From the IMG/VR virus record IMGVR_UViG_3300010400_000011, positions 1-50,539 of that record: a stretch of DNA of 50,539 nucleotides, one strand, 5' to 3'. How positions within the stretch are numbered: the stretch's first letter is position 1; each line of letters starts with the position of its first letter. A model generated the notes under the pieces. The model did not search any database. It was given only the letters and a program-made list of their open reading frames with translations, and was not told the origin of the DNA. Source of the DNA: a virus. Positions 47,091-50,539 of this stretch are shown piece by piece. The position numbers and the translations under genes are program-made.

Positions 47091-49340
47091 TTAAAATTCA
47101 AAGGCACTGCAAGTAACATGAGCGGCAGATCCTGTTCCCACAGTAACAGCCAGACATATATCGAACCAGTAAGCAGTTCCGGGCGTTAATCCCGTGATAA
47201 CTCCGCCTACTGTAAATGGCACAGCATTAGCCGCTGTCGTTGGATTATACCTAATTAAACCTCCTAAAGTGGTTCCAGTAGCAGCTGCTCCGTTTGCTGG
47301 AGCCGCTCCAGTTCCATATCTAGCTTGCACATCAACAAACGCAACAGAAGAGTTTTGGCAATCACCGTGAAAAACAAGATATATTCGGGTAGAATAAGCT
47401 GGTGTAAGAGTACAAGTCGAGCCTAACCCCATCATTGCAGTTCCGGTAGTTCCTGTTGGAGATGCCGAAGTAGTTTGCAATGTCACGTTGTTTAATGCCA
47501 GCTTGATTGCATTGGTGCTATTGGTAATACCCGTTGTAAGAGTAAACGCACCTGTATTACCAGCAATAGAAGAAACACCAGCTGATGTAGCCAGTGAAGA
47601 AACGGTAGCCCGTTTCCAAGCGCCTGAAGCAGCTTGGTCTGAGATCATTACTTCATCAGTACCGGCTGGAGTAGCTTTGGAAGTCAGAGTATGAATATCT
47701 ACTGCAGTAGGAGCTGCAGAAGAACCTGTGTTATTTCCGACTAAAGTAAAGGCACCTTGAGAAGTCAAACCAGATAGAGGCAAGCCAGTAGCATTTGTAA
47801 GTGTGCCAGAAGCAGGAGTACCTAATGCACCCCCAACGAAATACGCAGCACCAGTACCAACCTCATCTGTCAAAGCAGAGCGAAGATTGGCAGAAGAAGG
47901 AGTAGCTAAGAAAGTAGCGACACCTGTGCCCAAACCAGAGACACCTGTAGATATAGGCAATCCAGTGACGTTCGTCATCGTACCTGCTGAAGGAGTACCT
48001 AAATCCGGTGTAATTAAAGCTGGCGACGTTTGTCTAACTGCGACAGCACCTGTTCCGGTTGTGCTGGTAACAGGAAAACTTGCAATCATAAATGAATTGC
48101 CAGTTCCTGCGGTATCAAATGTTTTATTTGTTAGAGTATCCGTAGTTGCTTTGCCGATCAGAGTATCGGTAGCAGCTGGAAGAGTAAGCGTTCCACTTGC
48201 AGTGGCTGAAGCGTTTAGAACAGTTGACCCGTTTGTAGTTCCTGCAACAGCTAGTTTACCGACATTACCTGCAGCTCCAAATGTCTTAACACCTGTAACT
48301 GTTTCGTTGTTACCTAAAGTCATAGCTGTGCCACTTGCGGCAGGGCCAGTAAAAGTAACGCCATTAGGAATAGTCAGCGTAGCTCCACTTGCAGGAGCAG
48401 TAATAGCAACCTTGTTAAAAGAAGGAGCAGTCATAGCTCCTGAGCTATCTATAGACAAACTGTCGTTTGTAAATAGAGCAGCAAGATTGACAGTCCCAAG
48501 GCCATGACTACCTAATGCACCAATTGAAACACCACCGTCTCCGTTGATAGAAACTTTCTCTGTGTTAGAAGTCGATCCAGGAGCAGTTGTAAAGAATCCC
48601 AACTTCGTACCATGGTCACTCCCTGTCCAATTAGCACCAGAAGGTTGAGCCGAAGCTCTAACCCTAGCACTCTTGGCGTAGGTCGTCCCATCCCATCCTT
48701 GGAAGTTTATCTGTCCCATCGTAGCTGCGCTAGCTGTAGCAGTAGGCGAAGCCTTAGTGCCACCCTGCTGTCTAAAATCTATAGCAGACGTAGCTCCATG
48801 AGAATCCATGAAAACTGTCGTAGCAAAACCATCTAATCCATCCATTTGAAACTGAGTGCCAGTTTCAGCTGGAGCCAAAGCAGTTCCGCTTAAGTTTAGA
48901 TTTAACTTGCCATTTGCACTGTCCCAAGAAAGAGGATTTGTAGTAACCTCGGACAGACCGACAACAACAGTACTATTTGGACCGTTATCTGTTATTGCAA
49001 CGGTAGGACTACCAGTTAAAACTCTTTCTGAAATAAGACTTGGATTGGTCCCCATCGTAACATAGCCTGCACCAATAACAGCACCATCTCCTACAGCAGT
49101 GGTCATATCAACAAGCTGACTATAAGTCGCAGGTTCTTGATCTGTAGTGGCATCAGGAAGATTAATAATCTTGTAATTATTCATATCAAGATTACTAAGC
49201 ATTTGATTAGGACTCGTCCCATCTCTGGAAAGAGTGTTCTCTAGCGCAACTTCAGTAGCATCGTTGTTACCTTTTAATATCGTAACAGTCGAAGATTCAT
49301 TCTGAAGATTTGTTGCATCTTGAAGAGTTAATTTAGCCAT
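47091..49340 (-). CDS. Long tail fibre protein
   Basis: A 749-residue Gly/Thr/Ala/Ser-rich protein. The N terminus has the phage fibre hallmark DMNNYKIINLPDATTDQEPA, the beginning of a shaft. The middle contains many short Thr/Gly repeats such as TDTLTNKTFDTAGTGNSF and LGTPSAGTMTNVTGLP-like units. The C terminus is a distinct beta domain. It is the main receptor-binding fibre candidate. Confidence 0.85.
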   Translation of the reverse strand: MAKLTLQDATNLQNESSTVTILKGNNDATEVALENTLSRDGTSPNQMLSNLDMNNYKIINLPDATTDQEPATYSQLVDMTTAVGDGAVIGAGYVTMGTNPSLISERVLTGSPTVAITDNGPNSTVVVGLSEVTTNPLSWDSANGKLNLNLSGTALAPAETGTQFQMDGLDGFATTVFMDSHGATSAIDFRQQGGTKASPTATASAATMGQINFQGWDGTTYAKSARVRASAQPSGANWTGSDHGTKLGFFTTAPGSTSNTEKVSINGDGGVSIGALGSHGLGTVNLAALFTNDSLSIDSSGAMTAPSFNKVAITAPASGATLTIPNGVTFTGPAASGTAMTLGNNETVTGVKTFGAAGNVGKLAVAGTTNGSTVLNASATASGTLTLPAATDTLIGKATTDTLTNKTFDTAGTGNSFMIASFPVTSTTGTGAVAVRQTSPALITPDLGTPSAGTMTNVTGLPISTGVSGLGTGVATFLATPSSANLRSALTDEVGTGAAYFVGGALGTPASGTLTNATGLPLSGLTSQGAFTLVGNNTGSSAAPTAVDIHTLTSKATPAGTDEVMISDQAASGAWKRATVSSLATSAGVSSIAGNTGAFTLTTGITNSTNAIKLALNNVTLQTTSASPTGTTGTAMMGLGSTCTLTPAYSTRIYLVFHGDCQNSSVAFVDVQARYGTGAAPANGAAATGTTLGGLIRYNPTTAANAVPFTVGGVITGLTPGTAYWFDICLAVTVGTGSAAHVTCSAFEF

Positions 49341-50233
49341 TAAGTTTTAACGCAAGTTAGAAAGACGATAGACAACGGTCTTGTTTCAGTACTGCCTGTA
49401 GCTGCAGCCGTACCTGTTACAGCATGACTGTGAGCACCACCAGCAGCATTTGTAATAGTAATTCCGGTGGAAGATCCACCGATAGCAAGAGGAGCCGTAG
49501 TCGTTCCGCTATTATTACCGCCGATAGCAGCAACACTAGAAATATTGAAGTTACTACCTTGAATGTTTACAGTACCCGAGTGGTTATGTGTCGGATCATT
49601 CAAAGTATTAGCATGCGTATGTGTAGCACTTGTATCTGTAGTACCAGAAACCGTATGTGTATGTGAAGCAAAAGTATCTGCTTGGACTTGTCCTACAGCA
49701 GTAGACGATGTTCTAGAACGTCTATAACGTCCAGAAGTGCTTAGATCAGGAAGTTTAATGGTTCCTGTATTCAACAGCCAAGGAGATACCGCGAAAGAAG
49801 ATGAACCCGAGGAAGTTGCATTATTTGAAATTGTTATTTGAGTCGGAGAGTCCACTGTTAGAATGGTACTTCCGGAAGTAATCCCGGTTCCAAACACATA
49901 GAACCCAGCTTTAAAATTAGTTGTAGATGGGATACTCGTAATGATAGGACTGCCGTTTGTACGGGTGCCTGAAGTCTGCATAGCCATAACGCCATACAAA
50001 GCCGAGTACGTACTAGTGCTTATGACAGAGCCATCTAGCTCAAGCCAACCTGTTGGAGCAATAGGTGTTGGAAAGTCCGCAATCATTCCGGTGAAAGATG
50101 AAGTACCTACGCTAGACCAAGTGCCACTTCCTGCGCCATTGCTGACGTAGACAGTGCCTAGTGCAGCGGTATCAGCACCCTTAGGTTCGTGTAGATTAGA
50201 GCCTGTCAAAGAGGCATGTGAAACGTTAGCCAT
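49340..50233 (-). CDS. Short tail fibre with collar domain
   Basis: A 297-residue protein. GMIADFPTPIAPTGWLELDG (about 49-68) starts a phage tail collar domain. The C-terminal half has regularly spaced His pairs (SHTHTV, THTHANT, THNHSG, HSHAV), metal-chelating in short fibres such as T4 gp12. It would anchor the virion to the cell surface. It follows the terminator at 50241-50270. Confidence 0.85.
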   Translation of the reverse strand: MANVSHASLTGSNLHEPKGADTAALGTVYVSNGAGSGTWSSVGTSSFTGMIADFPTPIAPTGWLELDGSVISTSTYSALYGVMAMQTSGTRTNGSPIITSIPSTTNFKAGFYVFGTGITSGSTILTVDSPTQITISNNATSSGSSSFAVSPWLLNTGTIKLPDLSTSGRYRRSRTSSTAVGQVQADTFASHTHTVSGTTDTSATHTHANTLNDPTHNHSGTVNIQGSNFNISSVAAIGGNNSGTTTAPLAIGGSSTGITITNAAGGAHSHAVTGTAAATGSTETRPLSIVFLTCVKT

Positions 50234-50240
50234 GAAAATC

Positions 50241-50270
50241 CTTTAAAGAAAGGGGGCCGAAGCCCCCTTT
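50241..50270 (-). terminator. Intrinsic terminator with UUCG loop after the capsid genes
   Basis: On the minus strand AAAGGGGGC-TTCG-GCCCCCTTT followed by CTTT. A very stable UUCG hairpin directly after the minor capsid gene and before the fibre genes. It probably lowers read-through into tail genes, setting high capsid against lower fibre output. Confidence 0.93.
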
Positions 50271-50274
50271 AGCC

Positions 50275-50539
50275 TTACGGCCTGTAGTAACGGATACGAA
50301 TCTTAATAGTACCAGCAGTGAAGTTGGCAGTATTAACACGCGCCGTGATGTGATTCACGTTAGCCGTAGTCGTACCGATCAGAGAACCAGCGAAAGTTCC
50401 ACCAGCGGTAATCACAGCTTTTTCACCAGTGGTCATAGAGGCCACGGTTTTAGCTGCGATAAGTCCGTTTGCAGAAGTAACGGTAGTCCGATCAGTCCGC
50501 ATAAGACCGATATCCAAAGTCGCCGTTGCGCCTGCACCA
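50275..50539 (-). CDS. Probable minor capsid/decoration protein, C-terminal part
   Basis: The last part of the 164-residue protein described at 1-353, ending ARVNTANFTAGTIKIRIRYY then RP at the stop in 50275-50277. The frame continues without interruption across the circular joint (50416 joins 1). The region 50417-50539 is the repeated overlap. The strand pattern (alternating hydrophobic/Thr/Arg residues) supports a beta-sheet structural protein. Confidence 0.75.
   Translation of the reverse strand, partial: GAGATATLDIGLMRTDRTTVTSANGLIAAKTVASMTTGEKAVITAGGTFAGSLIGTTTANVNHITARVNTANFTAGTIKIRIRYYRP
50417..50539. repeat. Terminal direct repeat, copy 2 (circular closure)
   Basis: Exact copy of 1-123. 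See copy 1. Confidence 0.95.

Noticed and set aside
47803-48507. 234-codon plus-strand frame opposite the tail fibre gene
   Set aside because: Val/Pro/Ala-rich antisense shadow of the repetitive Thr/Gly/Ala fibre sequence, with no ribosome site or promoter.
1-50539. CRISPR array, insertion sequence or integrase
   Set aside because: No regularly spaced identical repeats, no transposase or recombinase motifs and no terminal inverted repeats were seen.

Overview
The window is one complete genome of a short-tailed (podovirus-like) bacteriophage with T7-like virion and replication genes. The first 123 bases recur exactly at the end (1-123 = 50417-50539), so the unique genome is about 50,416 bp and closes into a circle. 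One small gene is split by the cut (353 down to 1, then 50416 down to 50275). There is no integrase, no repressor-like gene and no phage RNA polymerase, so a virulent phage that relies on the host sigma70 RNA polymerase is the simplest reading. The host cannot be named from the sequence alone; the consensus promoters and strong Shine-Dalgarno sites suggest a Gram-negative host.

Layout: two opposed arms leave a divergent promoter at about 7.4 kb and meet at a bidirectional terminator at about 31.05 kb. The minus arm (7313 down to 1, then 50416 down to 31089) is the late arm. It holds small membrane/coiled-coil proteins, large terminase, portal, scaffold, major capsid protein, a probable minor capsid protein, a UUCG terminator, collar-type and long tail fibres, a fibre-like protein, tail tubular A-like and B-like proteins, endolysin, holin-like proteins, an acetyltransferase and four presumed internal (ejected) virion proteins, one of 1,737 residues and one with a zinc-metallopeptidase motif. 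The plus arm (7421-30960) is early/middle. It holds many tiny genes, several strongly structured untranslated segments, an NYN-domain nuclease-like protein, a T7 gp4-like primase-helicase, a protein-kinase-like protein, a family A DNA polymerase, a single-strand-binding protein, a PD-(D/E)XK nuclease and an endonuclease VII. Codon use differs along this arm: about 9.5-17.2 kb is GC-rich, while the replication genes and the late arm are richer in A+T.

The most striking feature is about 2.3-2.6 kb of almost gene-free DNA at 24.75-27.06 kb, between the SSB gene and the nuclease module. It is filled with dozens of short, near-perfect inverted repeats, including nested helices and three-way junctions, a GNRA-capped stem and a miniature tRNA-like acceptor/T-arm module. 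It reads as a giant structured non-coding RNA (or two in tandem) on the plus strand, of the general kind known from phages (GOLLD, ROOL) but longer than either typical family. A second theme is regulatory RNA and promoter architecture: a face-to-face overlapping divergent promoter, a repeated TTGACC-17-TANNAT promoter with a shared downstream box, a structured leader at 8984-9110, and folded segments punctuating the early cistrons.
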